NCBI RefSeq assembly: GCF_042665195.1
Contig: NZ_JBHTBW010000047.1
Span: 62,001-126,000, forward strand
Direction of reading: 5' to 3'
Origin: Laceyella putida
GTDB taxonomy: Bacteria > Bacillota > Bacilli > Thermoactinomycetales > Thermoactinomycetaceae
DNA: 64,000 bases
Shown: in pieces, positions 34,558-43,704 of the stretch
How positions within the stretch are numbered: position 1 is the first letter of the stretch
How the letters are laid out: each line of letters opens with the position of its first letter
Notes under the pieces: generated by a model
Told to the model about the DNA's origin: nothing
Database searches by the model: none
What the model saw: the letters and a program-made list of their open reading frames with translations, nothing else
Program-made: the position numbers and the translations under genes

Positions 34558-35484
34558 ATGCCGCTAACGCCTTACGATATACACAATAAAGAGTTTAAAA
34601 GATCATTCCGTGGATATGATGTAGATGAAGTAAATGATTTTCTTGATCAGATTATCAAAGATTTTGAATTGCTGACCCGTGAGAAGCTGGAACTTGAGCA
34701 ACAAGTGGAAGAGTTGCAGGCGGAAATCGAGCGCTTGATGGAAGGCGAGTCCATGTTCCAAACGGGACCGCAACCACAACCAGTGCAACCCGTTCAGCAA
34801 GTGCAACCACAGCCGACGCAACCACCGATGCCGCGTTACCCAGAAACAATGCCAATGCAACCGCCAGCAGCCACATTGGCTTCGATGGAACAAAGCATTC
34901 ACAAGTCGATCCGGGTAGCTCAAGAAGTAGCCGAAGAAGTTCGCTTGAACGCGAAGAAAGAAGCCGAGTTGATCGTGCAAGAAGCGGAGAAAAACGCAGA
35001 CCGCATTATCAACGAAGCGTTGCAAAAAGCGCGCGCCATTCACAGCGAGTTGCTTGACCTCAAGCAAAAAGCGACTGTCTATCGTGCCCGTTTCCGTACA
35101 TTGGTGCAATCCCATCTGGACATCTTGGAGAACTCTGATTGGGAGTCCTTGGAGGAGCTGGAGCAAGGCTTGGAGGATAAAGGCAAACAGATCGAACAAT
35201 ATGCCGAAAGCCAACCAGCGGAGCTTTTATTGGATCAACCAACCCATGAATATCAAGATTATGCGACACAAGATTTCCACACAGGACAAGATTTCCATAC
35301 GGGACAAGACTTCCATTCGACTCAAGAATATCACAGCAACGAGTTCCACAACATGGAAGACACTTCGATGATGGACAACAGCATGCTGGATGAAGTGGCT
35401 GCCACTTATATGGATGAAGATGAAGAGCCACGCCGGGAATTGCGTAGAAAATCCCGCACATTAAAGAAAAAAGCGATGTTCTAA
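34558..35484 (+). CDS. divIVA: DivIVA, extended form with Q/P-rich linker and C-terminal repeats
   Basis: Coiled-coil protein that marks curved membrane at poles and septa. ATG 34558 is best placed for AGGAGGTG (34544-34551) and gives the family start MPLTPYDIHNKEF; ATG 34555 is too close. The N-terminal membrane-binding domain with FRGYDVDEVNDFLDQI (residues 14-32) is followed by coiled coil (to about 62), a linker rich in Gln, Pro and Met (about 68-108), a second coiled coil (about 110-215) with EEVRLNAKKEAELIVQEAEK, and a C-terminal tail with hexapeptide repeats (237-260). 308 aa against 164 in B. subtilis. The split coiled coil with a Q/P-rich insert resembles actinobacterial DivIVA. Confidence 0.92.
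   Translation: MPLTPYDIHNKEFKRSFRGYDVDEVNDFLDQIIKDFELLTREKLELEQQVEELQAEIERLMEGESMFQTGPQPQPVQPVQQVQPQPTQPPMPRYPETMPMQPPAATLASMEQSIHKSIRVAQEVAEEVRLNAKKEAELIVQEAEKNADRIINEALQKARAIHSELLDLKQKATVYRARFRTLVQSHLDILENSDWESLEELEQGLEDKGKQIEQYAESQPAELLLDQPTHEYQDYATQDFHTGQDFHTGQDFHSTQEYHSNEFHNMEDTSMMDNSMLDEVAATYMDEDEEPRRELRRKSRTLKKKAMF
35266..35337 (+). repeat. In-frame 18-bp tandem repeat in divIVA
   Basis: Four 18-bp units encode TQDFHT, GQDFHT, GQDFHS and TQEYHS (residues 237-260). Units 2 and 3 differ at three bases, so they look like recent duplications. The result is a His/Asp/Gln-rich tail. Confidence 0.85.
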
Positions 35485-35542
35485 TCATTTCATTGCTTAC
35501 CTTGCCAACGTTCTATGAGATCAAATAAATGAAATAGGGTCA

Positions 35543-35795
35543 ACGGTAAGGAAAGGGAAGAGTAGATAGAAGGGCTCGTGTTTCAGCGAATTAGGGATGG
35601 TGTAAGCCTAATCCGAGTGTCTATCGAAAATCACCCTGGAACTGTCACCTGAACTTGGAGTAAGGTCGACCGCGTCATTCACGTTACGGATGAGCAAGTC
35701 GTTTTGTTGTCTGTTTGAGCCAGGGCACAAAGCTAGTAGGGTGGTACCGCGGGAAACCTTCTCGTCCCTAGGGGATGAAGAAGGTTTTTTTTATT
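35543..35795 (+). promoter_or_regulatory. T-box leader of ileS (tRNA-Ile sensing)
   Basis: The conserved T-box AGGGTGGTACCGCGG is at 35738-35752; its TGGT matches the acceptor end of a tRNA with discriminator base A. Stem I is visible at its base (GATAG 35565-35569 with CTATC 35621-35625, and CTCG with CGAG). A terminator follows (35754-35792: AAACCTTC with GAAGGTTT, then T-run). An ATC triplet at 35611-35613 within stem I may be the isoleucine specifier, though I cannot fix the specifier loop by eye. The element fills most of the 443-bp gap before ileS. Confidence 0.92.
35754..35792 (+). terminator. T-box-controlled terminator before ileS
   Basis: Stem AAACCTTCT...AGAAGGTTT with a long T-run. 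It competes with the antiterminator formed around the T-box sequence when uncharged tRNA-Ile is bound. Confidence 0.88.
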
Positions 35796-35927
35796 GGGTG
35801 AAAAACGAGGTGTGCGATGGAACGGGAAATCTCCGTCAAAGGAAGTGGAGTCGCTCTGGGTTCGTGCACAAATTCATTAAGACAGAGATAAAATGAAAAT
35901 AGCATAGCATAGAAGGAGTGCAATAAG

Positions 35928-38702
35928 ATGGCAGACTATGGAAAAACGGTCAATCTACCGAAAACAGATTTTCCGATGCGTGGAAATCTCCCAACCAGAG
36001 AACCGGAAATGCAAAAATGGTGGGAAGAAATCGATATCTATCAGCAAGTGTTGGACAAACGGAAAGGAAACCCCAGCTTTATCCTGCATGATGGACCCCC
36101 GTATGCCAATGGTGACATCCATATAGGGCACGCGCTGAACAAAACGCTCAAAGACTTCATCACCCGTTATAAGTCGATGAAAGGATTTTATGCTCCTTAT
36201 GTGCCTGGTTGGGATACCCATGGATTGCCGATTGAGCATGCCGTTGTGACCAAGAAAAAAGTGGACCGTCGCGGTGTCCACCCAGTGGAGTTTCGCGAGA
36301 AATGCAAAGAGTATGCTCTATCATTCGTGGAAAAACAAAAAGAGCAGTTTAAGCGATTGGGTGTGCGCGGGGATTGGGAAAACCCATACATCACCTTGCA
36401 ACCTGAGTATGAAGCGGCACAAATCCGCGTGTTTGGCGAAATGGTCAAACAAGGCCATATTTACCGCGGCAAGAAATCGATCTATTGGTCCCCCACATCG
36501 GAAACGGCGTTGGCGGAAGCGGAAATCGAATACTATGACAAGCGTTCGGCTTCCATCTATGTGATGTTCCCGGTTAAACAAGGGAATGGGGTATTGCCTG
36601 AAGAGAACACTTTTGTGGTGATCTGGACGACCACGCCATGGACGATCCCCGCCAATGTGGCGATCTGTTTAAATGAGGAGCTGGAGTATAGCTTGGTCCG
36701 CGTGGGCGAGCGCAAACTGCTCATGGCCACCGCATTGGTCGACGATGTGATGAAAGTGGCGGAGATCACGGAGTACGAGTCAGTCGCCCAATATAAAGGA
36801 AGCGATTTGGCGGGCGTAATCTGTCAGCATCCATTATATGATCGGGAAAGTCCCATCGTCTTTGGGGATCATGTAACGGTGGATGCGGGTACCGGTTGCG
36901 TGCATACCGCTCCTGGTCATGGGGAAGAGGACTTCCAAGTGGGGAAAAAGTACAACTTGGATGTGTTGTGCCCGGTTGACGGCAAAGGGAGAATGACGGC
37001 GGAGGCACCTGGTTTTGAAGGCTTGTTCTATGATGATGCCAATAAGCCGATTACAGAGAAGTTGGATGAATTGGGCTATCTGCTGAAGTTAAACTTCATC
37101 ACGCACCAATATCCGCATGATTGGCGCACCAAGAAACCCATCATTTTCCGGGCGACGGAACAGTGGTTTGCGTCGGTCGACGGCTTCCGTCAGGCGATGT
37201 TGGACGAAATCAAGCAAGTCAAGTGGACACCTTCCTGGGGAGAACTTCGCATCCATAACATGATTAAGGATCGGGGTGACTGGTGCATCTCCCGGCAACG
37301 GATCTGGGGTGTGCCATTGCCGATCTTCTATTGCGAGAAATGCGGGGAGCCTCATATCACGGAAGAGACCATCGCGTTCATCGCCAACCTGTTTGAAAAA
37401 GAAGGTTCTTCCGCTTGGTATGCCAAAGATGTGCAGGAACTGATGCCAGAGGGCCAAACTTGTGCGGCTTGCGGGAGTGCGGAATTCCGCAAGGAGACGG
37501 ATACGATGGATGTTTGGTTTGACTCGGGTTCCAGCCATATGGCGGTGTTGGACGGACGGGATGAACTGAGTTGGCCAGCCGATCTGTACCTGGAAGGTTC
37601 CGACCAATATCGCGGTTGGTTTAACTCCTCCCTCTCCACCGCGGTGGCCACCAAAGGGAAAGCGCCGTACAAGCAAGTGCTGAGCCACGGCTTTACGATG
37701 GATGGGGAAGGACGCAAGATGTCCAAGTCGCTTGGCAACACCATCGAGCCAGCCAAGGTGATCAACATGTACGGGGCGGATATCCTGCGGTTATGGGTTG
37801 CGTCCAGCGACTATCAAGCGGATCAGCGCTTGTCTGACGCAATTTTGAAGCAGATTGCCGAAGTGTATCGCAAATTGCGCAATACGTTCCGCTTCTTGCT
37901 TGGCAACTTGCATGGCTTCGACCCCGCGACCGATCGTGTTCCATTCAGCGAACTGACTGAGTTGGATCGCTATGCCTTGCTGAAGTTGCAACGATTGATC
38001 GATCGTGTGACCAAGGGATATGACGAGTATGATTTCCACCAAGTGTATGTGGATATCCATACCTTCTGCAACGTATTCCTGAGCCAATTCTATCTCGATG
38101 TGTTAAAAGACCGCCTATATGTGCTGCCTGTCAACGCTCCGGTGCGCCGCTCCGCGCAAACCGCGCTCTATGAAATGCTGTTGTCCTTAGTGGCTATGGT
38201 GAGCCCAATCATTCCACATACGGCGGATGAAGTGTGGAAGCATGTTCCCGGTGTGACGGAGATCAGCGTGCAATTGGCCGATTTCCCAGTGAGCAACCCC
38301 GCTTATGTGGATGAAGCGTTGGAAGCCAAGTGGGATCAACTGCTTGATCTGCGCGATATTGTTTTAAAGGCCTTGGAAGAGGCGCGTGCGGCGAAATTGA
38401 TCGGGAACTCGCTGGGAGCGAAAGTGGTGCTAACTCCCGCTGAGGATGTGGCCGCTCTCTTGGCCCAATGCGAGGAACTGGATCAACTCTTCATCGTATC
38501 GCAGGTGGAACTGAAACCAGCCTCTGCGGCGGTGAGCAAAGAAGCCCGTTTGCACGTGGAAGTGCGGGTGGCCGATGGGGAGAAATGCGACCGTTGCCGC
38601 ATGATCCTGCCTTCTGTCGGCACTCATGACGACCACCCGGAGTTATGTGACCGTTGCACGACCATTGTACGTGAACACTATCCTGAGACAAAGGCTGAAT
38701 AA
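35928..38702 (+). CDS. ileS: Isoleucyl-tRNA synthetase
   Basis: Charges tRNA-Ile, 924 aa. ATG 35928 follows AGAAGGAG. Class I signature HIGH in GDIHIGHALNKTLKDF (about 65-68), the CP1 editing domain (about 180-390, with TTPWTIPANVAI and TAPGHGEEDF), WCISRQRIWGVPLP, YLEGSDQYRGWF, KMSKS in GRKMSKSLGNTI (about 597-601), and a C-terminal zinc ribbon with CDRCRM...CDRC. This is the ordinary bacterial IleS1 type, sensitive to mupirocin in known members. Controlled by the T-box leader. Confidence 0.97.
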   Translation: MADYGKTVNLPKTDFPMRGNLPTREPEMQKWWEEIDIYQQVLDKRKGNPSFILHDGPPYANGDIHIGHALNKTLKDFITRYKSMKGFYAPYVPGWDTHGLPIEHAVVTKKKVDRRGVHPVEFREKCKEYALSFVEKQKEQFKRLGVRGDWENPYITLQPEYEAAQIRVFGEMVKQGHIYRGKKSIYWSPTSETALAEAEIEYYDKRSASIYVMFPVKQGNGVLPEENTFVVIWTTTPWTIPANVAICLNEELEYSLVRVGERKLLMATALVDDVMKVAEITEYESVAQYKGSDLAGVICQHPLYDRESPIVFGDHVTVDAGTGCVHTAPGHGEEDFQVGKKYNLDVLCPVDGKGRMTAEAPGFEGLFYDDANKPITEKLDELGYLLKLNFITHQYPHDWRTKKPIIFRATEQWFASVDGFRQAMLDEIKQVKWTPSWGELRIHNMIKDRGDWCISRQRIWGVPLPIFYCEKCGEPHITEETIAFIANLFEKEGSSAWYAKDVQELMPEGQTCAACGSAEFRKETDTMDVWFDSGSSHMAVLDGRDELSWPADLYLEGSDQYRGWFNSSLSTAVATKGKAPYKQVLSHGFTMDGEGRKMSKSLGNTIEPAKVINMYGADILRLWVASSDYQADQRLSDAILKQIAEVYRKLRNTFRFLLGNLHGFDPATDRVPFSELTELDRYALLKLQRLIDRVTKGYDEYDFHQVYVDIHTFCNVFLSQFYLDVLKDRLYVLPVNAPVRRSAQTALYEMLLSLVAMVSPIIPHTADEVWKHVPGVTEISVQLADFPVSNPAYVDEALEAKWDQLLDLRDIVLKALEEARAAKLIGNSLGAKVVLTPAEDVAALLAQCEELDQLFIVSQVELKPASAAVSKEARLHVEVRVADGEKCDRCRMILPSVGTHDDHPELCDRCTTIVREHYPETKAE

Positions 38703-38716
38703 GTTGTCCTTTCAAT

Positions 38717-38750
38717 AAGGCTCCGTGAAAACATGGAGCCTTTTCTTTTT
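38717..38750 (+). terminator. Terminator of ileS
   Basis: Stem AAGGCTCC with GGAGCCTT, extended by GTG/CAT around AAAA, then TTTTCTTTTTT. Confidence 0.92.
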
Positions 38751-38970
38751 TGTTTGGGTGGATGGCGGATTCAGAAATGATAGAGTTGTTTAAAAAAGCG
38801 GAAGACGAAGATGATGCAAGCTGAATTGAATGAACAGGCATTCGTTTTTGTCCGCGGTTGGCCGTATTGTCGGGCAAAAAGAAAACGGTTTTGGAGCCGC
38901 CGACATATTTATCAGACACGCCCTAGCCATAACGACTTGCGATTCGAAGCGCGGGGCCCATTTCATGCAT
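38751..38970. other. Intergenic region between two convergent terminators
   Basis: No recognisable gene. A 20-codon frame (38762-38824, MADSEMIELFKKAEDEDDAS) looks protein-like in composition but has only a weak GGGTGG before it. The longer overlapping plus-strand frame after it has an implausible Arg/His-rich composition. Confidence 0.5.
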
Positions 38971-39006
38971 AAAAACACGCACTCCTTCGATAAGGGAGTG
39001 CGTGTT
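38971..39006 (-). terminator. Terminator of the minus-strand permease
   Basis: A 12-bp perfect stem, AACACGCACTCC with GGAGTGCGTGTT, running into TTTTT on the minus strand. Confidence 0.88.
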
Positions 39007-39011
39007 GCGCA

Positions 39012-40358
39012 TTATTGACTGGTTTGCGGTTTTGGTTCTCGCTTGATGAACAAGGAGATCAGGATGAGCATAATCACAACGGTGAAAAAGATCGTATTGT
39101 TGACCAGGTTTTTGGGGTCAGCCAGCATGAAGGCGAAGATGGTGAGCAAGGTGACAATGGTCAATCCGGTTAAATAAGGAAAGAAAGCAACACGGTAATT
39201 CAATTGTTCCGCATAGGTGGAGCGCAATTTCAATTGGGCCAAACAGATTAGGATCCAGAGGAGCAAAGTCGTGAGCCCGGGAATGCCCATCAGATACTGG
39301 AAAACGGAGTCTTCAGCGATAAAGGCCGCAACAGAGCCCAAGAGAAGGCCGGCCACGCTTATCATCAGCCCGAATACAGGAACCCCTTGCTGATTGACGC
39401 GAGTGAACAGGGCAGGCGCTTCCCCATCCTTCGAAAGGGAATAAATCATGCGCGAGGTGGCGTACATGCCTGAGTTGGCTGCGGAGATGACCGCAGTCAA
39501 CATGATGAAGTTCATCACATGGGCCACGCCTTTCATCCCAACGGCGGTGAGCACTTGCACAAAGGGACTTCCTTGGTTTCCCACTTCATTCCATGGAACC
39601 AACATGGTGATCAGCAGAATCGGCAAAGCGTAGAAGATGCAAATGCGGAAGATCACCCCTTTTAATACGTTGGGAAGCGTTTTGTCCGCATCTTTCATTT
39701 CGGTGATGGTAAGCCCGACCAGTTCGGTTCCGCCATAGGAGAAGATCACGACGAGCAAGGAAGAGAAGACACCCATCCAACCCAGCGGCATAAATCCACC
39801 GTGGGCGGTCAGATTGCTGACTGATGGCGGATTGTCCACGGGAATGAACCCGAATATCAGTGCGCCGCTTAAAAAGATAAACGTAACCAAGGTAATCACT
39901 TTAATGCCAGTCAGCCAATATTCGATTTCACCGTATAACCGCACGCTGAAAAGATTGATGATAATAATAAAGAGTGCAGAGAGCAAACTGAGCATCCAGA
40001 CCGGCACATGATGAAACCAATAATGCAAAAAGGTTCCGGCGGCGACAATTTCCAATGCCATAACGATAATCCAGAGGGTAAAGTAGAGCCAACCGACAAC
40101 AAACGAGGTACGGTAGCCGAAAGCGCGATGGATAAACCCGCGCAGATCGAGACCGGGCATGGCCAGACCCATTTCCGCCAATGCGCTCATCACGATGAAG
40201 AGGAGTCCCCCAGCCGCGAGATAAGCAATGACGACACCAGGGCCAGCGGCGGAGATGGTTTCGGAACTGCCTTGAAAGATGCCCGTGCCAATCGCGCCAC
40301 CGAGAGCCATCATTTGCACATGCCGAGGCAGCAATTTTTTTTGTAATTGAGTGCTCAT
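39012..40358 (-). CDS. Amino acid permease, APC superfamily
   Basis: 448-aa transporter of the amino-acid/polyamine/organocation superfamily, with about 12 transmembrane helices. The ATG at 40356-40358 is chosen over upstream starts because AAAGGATGG precedes it. The N-terminal region LPRHVQMMALGGAIGTGIFQGSSETISAAGPGVVIAYL carries the unwound-helix motif GAIGTG. SYGGTELVGLTITEMKDADKTLPN in helix 6 is also typical. It most resembles the AAT subfamily (LysP, RocE and AapA relatives). The substrate is unknown. It is the only large minus-strand gene between divIVA and the pyr operon, so it was probably inserted into the ileS-lspA interval. Confidence 0.85.
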   Translation of the reverse strand: MSTQLQKKLLPRHVQMMALGGAIGTGIFQGSSETISAAGPGVVIAYLAAGGLLFIVMSALAEMGLAMPGLDLRGFIHRAFGYRTSFVVGWLYFTLWIIVMALEIVAAGTFLHYWFHHVPVWMLSLLSALFIIIINLFSVRLYGEIEYWLTGIKVITLVTFIFLSGALIFGFIPVDNPPSVSNLTAHGGFMPLGWMGVFSSLLVVIFSYGGTELVGLTITEMKDADKTLPNVLKGVIFRICIFYALPILLITMLVPWNEVGNQGSPFVQVLTAVGMKGVAHVMNFIMLTAVISAANSGMYATSRMIYSLSKDGEAPALFTRVNQQGVPVFGLMISVAGLLLGSVAAFIAEDSVFQYLMGIPGLTTLLLWILICLAQLKLRSTYAEQLNYRVAFFPYLTGLTIVTLLTIFAFMLADPKNLVNNTIFFTVVIMLILISLFIKREPKPQTSQ

Positions 40359-40592
40359 GTGAGTCCATCCTTTCGCTTCATTGCCTAAAAGCATAACAGT
40401 AATAAAGCGTTTTGGGAAGGGTTTATTAAAAATCAAATGAATTGAAAATAATTAGAAAAACATCGAATCGTGCTATTCGTTCATGTGTTTCGATGACCAG
40501 GCGGTTGCCTCCTCAGTTTTCCAGATGATTTTCCAGCGACTCGGGACAGCCTAGAAATAGGAAAAGGTTTGATTGGATGGGAGGGTATCGTC

Positions 40593-41297
40593 ATGAATAA
40601 GCAACAGCTGAACGAGCTGCGACAACAGTTACTGCAAGAGAAACAGGAGATTGACCAACGGGTGGCGCACAATGACCATTATGGGATGGAGACGGCGATG
40701 AACGCCTCGGTGGGGGAGTTGTCAGGATATGACAACCATCCCGCCGACTTGGGCACGGAAATGTATGAACGCGGCAAGGATTTGGCGTTAAACGAAGCGG
40801 ATGAGCGCCATCTGCAAGAGATCGAGGCGGCATTAAAGCGGATGGATCAAGGGACATACGGAGTCTGCAAACAATGTGGCCAAGACATCCCATTTGAGCG
40901 ATTGGAAGCGGTGCCGACCGCCGAGTATTGCGTGAAGCACCGCCCGCATCCCCATGTCTCCGCCAAACGCCCGGTGGAGGAATTTGTCGTGCAACCGGGT
41001 CATCACAATCACGATGAAAGTGATTATAATTTTTACGATGGAGAGGATGCATGGCAGGAAGTGGAGCAATACGGGACTTCCAACCCGCCTGATTATTTTG
41101 CCGAAGGGCGCAGCTACAATGAGTTGACGGTGGATCACAATGAGCAACGTGGTTATATCGATCTGGTTGAAGGTTTTGCCATCACCGATCTCAGCGGCGA
41201 GACCGGGGAGATCACCGAGATCACGCACAATCAGGCGTATAGCCAAAAAGACAAGGAAGAAATCCTGCGCGACATGGACCGAGACTTTATCGGGTAA
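40593..41297 (+). CDS. ylyA: DksA/TraR-type C4 zinc-finger protein, YteA/YlyA family
   Basis: 234-aa protein. ATG 40593 follows GGAGGG. The N-terminal half is a coiled-coil hairpin (KQQLNELRQQLLQEKQEIDQRV..., then DLALNEADERHLQEIEAALKRM) and leads to a zinc-finger region, GVCKQCGQDIPFERLEAVPTAEYC, with a trailing KH in place of the last Cys pair. The C-terminal part (after about 130) is acidic and unlike DksA. By position between ileS and lspA it corresponds to B. subtilis ylyA, whose product binds RNA polymerase and affects sporulation gene expression. The symbol rests on synteny. Confidence 0.75.
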   Translation: MNKQQLNELRQQLLQEKQEIDQRVAHNDHYGMETAMNASVGELSGYDNHPADLGTEMYERGKDLALNEADERHLQEIEAALKRMDQGTYGVCKQCGQDIPFERLEAVPTAEYCVKHRPHPHVSAKRPVEEFVVQPGHHNHDESDYNFYDGEDAWQEVEQYGTSNPPDYFAEGRSYNELTVDHNEQRGYIDLVEGFAITDLSGETGEITEITHNQAYSQKDKEEILRDMDRDFIG

Positions 41298-41393
41298 AAT
41301 GGATTGTCTCAACTTGTTAGCACAGTTTGCCCTGTGCTACAATCAGATGGAAATGGCATAACTGTTCGACTGTGGGAGACAGGAGGAAGACAG

Positions 41394-41879
41394 TTGAGAT
41401 ATTTTTTTACCTCACTTGGTATTTTAATCATGGATCAATGGACGAAGTGGCTGGTGCTTCACCATATGAACTTATATGAGTCGATTCCGGTGATTCAAGG
41501 CTTTTTCTTCATCACTTCTCATCGGAATCGCGGAGCCGCGTTTGGCATTTTGCAAAACAAGCAGTGGTTGTTCATCATCATCACTTTTATTGTCATCGGC
41601 TTTGTGCTGTATTATTTATGGCAACTGAAACATGAGCGCCCCCTCATGTCTTTCTCATTTTCGTTGATATTGGGCGGTGCGATCGGCAACTTGATCGACC
41701 GCTTGCGGAGCGGGGAAGTGGTCGATTTTTTGCATTTCCAATTCGGCCCTTATCAATTTCCGATCTTTAATGTTGCTGATTCAGCGATTGTGGTCGGTGT
41801 GATCGTGTTGGTGATTTTGACCCTAATCAGCCCCACGGTTGAACCGAATGAATCGTTGTCTGAAGCGAGGGACTCTTAA
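41394..41879 (+). CDS. lspA: Lipoprotein signal peptidase (signal peptidase II)
   Basis: Cleaves prolipoproteins after lipid attachment. 161 aa from TTG 41394, fixed by AGGAGG at 41381-41386. Four transmembrane helices; MDQWTKWLV in helix 1, the loop ITSHRNRGAAFGIL, and the two catalytic aspartates in NLIDRLRSGEVVDFL and FNVADSAIVVG. The predicted lipoprotein at 60401-61105 would be a client. The stop TAA overlaps the next start by one base. Confidence 0.93.
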   Translation: MRYFFTSLGILIMDQWTKWLVLHHMNLYESIPVIQGFFFITSHRNRGAAFGILQNKQWLFIIITFIVIGFVLYYLWQLKHERPLMSFSFSLILGGAIGNLIDRLRSGEVVDFLHFQFGPYQFPIFNVADSAIVVGVIVLVILTLISPTVEPNESLSEARDS

Positions 41880-42817
41880 TGGAAGAAACAATGGATACAG
41901 TGGAACACCACGAATGGGAAGTCACGGAAGAGTATGAAGGGGAACGACTGGATAAGTTCCTGCCATCCTTTCATGAAGAATGGTCGCGGGCACGGGTACA
42001 AGATTGGATCCGCGATGGTTTCGTCCGCGTGAATGGTCAAGTAAAGAAAAGCAATTACCGCTTGAAGCTGGGTGAACGGGTGGAGTTTGACGAGCCCCCC
42101 ATCGCCGAATTGGAGGTTGCCGCCGAAGCGATCCCGCTGGATATCCGCTATGAGGATCATGATGTGATCGTCGTCAATAAGCCGCGCGGGATGGTGGTAC
42201 ATCCGGGGGCTGGAAACAATACGGGAACGCTGGTCAATGCCTTACTGGCCCATTGCAAGGGAGAACTTTCCGGCATCGGTGGGGTGGCACGCCCGGGGAT
42301 CGTTCATCGAATCGATAAAGACACCTCCGGTTTATTGATGGTGGCCAAAAACGATTTGGCCCATCAATCATTGGTGGAGCAATTAAAGGAACACTCCGTC
42401 GACCGGGTGTATGTGGCGGTGGTGCATGGCGTGATTCCGCATGAGCACGGCACCATCGACGCTCCTTTGGGCCGCGATCCCGTTCATCGCCAACGGATGA
42501 CGGTGATCCACAAAAACAGCAAACATGCGGTCACGCACTTTTCCGTGCTGGAGCGCTTTAAAGAGGCTTCGTTGGTGGAGTGCCGCTTGGAAACCGGGAG
42601 AACCCACCAAATTCGCGTCCACATGAAATACATTGGGTTCCCGCTCATCGGCGACCCCGTGTATGGGCCGAAAAAAAATGTGTATGCCATTGAAGGACAA
42701 GCCTTGCACGCACAGGTGATCGGATTCACCCACCCCCGCACAGGGGAGCGGATTCGCATTGAAGCGGAACTTCCGCCGGATATGGAAAAGTTGATTCGTA
42801 CATTGAAGATGAAATAG
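41879..42817 (+). CDS. ylyB: RluA-family 23S rRNA pseudouridine synthase, RluD-like
   Basis: 312 aa: N-terminal S4 domain (GERLDKFLPSFHEEWSRARVQDWIRDGFVRVNG, about 18-65) and catalytic domain with HRIDKDTSGLLMVAK, where Asp at about 146 is the nucleophile, VYVAVVHG, LETGRTHQIRVH and GDPVYG. Likely modifies the helix 69 region like RluD. ATG 41879 overlaps the lspA stop; ATG 41891 is an alternative. Last gene before the pyr promoter. Confidence 0.9.
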   Translation: MEETMDTVEHHEWEVTEEYEGERLDKFLPSFHEEWSRARVQDWIRDGFVRVNGQVKKSNYRLKLGERVEFDEPPIAELEVAAEAIPLDIRYEDHDVIVVNKPRGMVVHPGAGNNTGTLVNALLAHCKGELSGIGGVARPGIVHRIDKDTSGLLMVAKNDLAHQSLVEQLKEHSVDRVYVAVVHGVIPHEHGTIDAPLGRDPVHRQRMTVIHKNSKHAVTHFSVLERFKEASLVECRLETGRTHQIRVHMKYIGFPLIGDPVYGPKKNVYAIEGQALHAQVIGFTHPRTGERIRIEAELPPDMEKLIRTLKMK

Positions 42818-42829
42818 AAACATTTCCCG

Positions 42830-42858
42830 TTGACAACTGCTTCCAGTTGATGCATAAT
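42830..42858 (+). promoter_or_regulatory. Sigma-A promoter of the pyr operon
   Basis: TTGACA (42830-42835), 17-base spacer, CATAAT (42853-42858). A near-consensus promoter in front of the first PyrR attenuator. Confidence 0.85.
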
Positions 42859-42877
42859 ACATGTTGAGTGAAGGGAA

Positions 42878-42980
42878 CCTTTAAATCCAGTCCAGAGAGG
42901 CTGGCAAGGGCACGGTTATTAACGGGTGAAGTATATCCTCTAAGTGCTTCTTGTCCAGCGATGGGCAAGAAGCTTTTTTT
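42878..42980 (+). promoter_or_regulatory. PyrR attenuator 1, in the pyrR leader
   Basis: The PyrR-binding loop with the conserved core TTTAAA..CAGTCCAGAGAGGCT.. AAGG lies at 42878-42909. It is followed by a terminator (GCTTCTTG 42946-42953 with CAAGAAGC, extended to 11 bp, then seven T). PyrR bound to UMP/UTP stabilises the anti-antiterminator, so the terminator forms when pyrimidines are plentiful. Confidence 0.92.
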
Positions 42981-43025
42981 GTGCTCGTTCCCTACGTCCT
43001 ATGTTGGATAAGGAGAGAGGATGGA

Positions 43026-43562
43026 ATGGATAAAAAAAAAGTGATTTTGGACGAAGCGGCGATTCGCCGGGCTCTGACCCGCATTGCGCATGAGATTCTT
43101 GAACGCAACAAAGGCGTTGATGATTGCATCCTGGTTGGAATCAAAACGCGGGGGGCTTACCTCGCTCAGCGTTTGGCGAAACGGATTCACCATATTGAAG
43201 GAAAGATGTTGCCCATCGGTGAGCTGGACATTACGCTGTATCGGGATGATTTGACGGAAAAGCATGAACACCCAAAAGTGAAAGAAACAGATGTGCCAGA
43301 CATCATCGGCAAAAAGGTGATTTTGGTCGACGATGTGCTCTATACGGGCCGTACCGTACGCGCGGCGATGGATGCCTTGATTGATCTGGGCAGACCGCAA
43401 ATGATCCAATTGGCGGTACTGGTGGATCGCGGACATCGTGAGCTGCCGATTCGGCCGGATTATGTCGGCAAAAACGTGCCCACTTCCCGGTCGGAACTGG
43501 TTTCCGTCTCTTTGAGTGAAGTGGATCAAGGAGAAGATCAAGTAAGCATCACAATCAGATAA
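43026..43562 (+). CDS. pyrR: PyrR, pyr mRNA-binding attenuator/uracil phosphoribosyltransferase
   Basis: 178-aa RNA-binding regulator of the operon with side activity as uracil phosphoribosyltransferase. ATG 43026 follows GGAGAGAGG. The PRPP loop is VILVDDVLYTGRTVRAAMDAL. VGIKTRGAYLAQRLA, DITLYRDDL and LVDRGHRELPIRPDYVGKN are typical. It recognises the leaders at 42878 and 43569. Confidence 0.96.
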   Translation: MDKKKVILDEAAIRRALTRIAHEILERNKGVDDCILVGIKTRGAYLAQRLAKRIHHIEGKMLPIGELDITLYRDDLTEKHEHPKVKETDVPDIIGKKVILVDDVLYTGRTVRAAMDALIDLGRPQMIQLAVLVDRGHRELPIRPDYVGKNVPTSRSELVSVSLSEVDQGEDQVSITIR

Positions 43563-43568
43563 GCTTGT

Positions 43569-43679
43569 CCCTTTTAATTCGGTCCCGTGAGGCCGGCAAA
43601 GGGAACGCGGAAATCACGCTGTCATTACAGGGGTGTACTGCGTCTCTTTGCCATGCGGGCAAAAGAGGCGCTTTTTTTA
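43569..43679 (+). promoter_or_regulatory. PyrR attenuator 2, between pyrR and pyrP
   Basis: The binding loop CGGTCCCGTGAGGCCGG lies within a CCCTTT/AAAGGG-closed stem (43569-43603). The terminator at 43640-43679 is GCGTCTCTTTGCC paired with GGGCAAAAGAGGCGC (one bulge), then seven T. Confidence 0.9.
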
Positions 43680-43704
43680 TGCAACTTGAAAAGGAGTGAA
43701 CGAA

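Noticed and set aside
38762..38970. Two small plus-strand frames after ileS
   Set aside because: They lie between convergent terminators, with weak or absent ribosome sites. The longer one has an implausible Arg/His-rich composition.
40833..41312. 159-codon minus-strand frame opposite the DksA/TraR-type gene
   Set aside because: The plus-strand gene has a zinc-finger motif and a good ribosome site; the opposite frame is a shadow.
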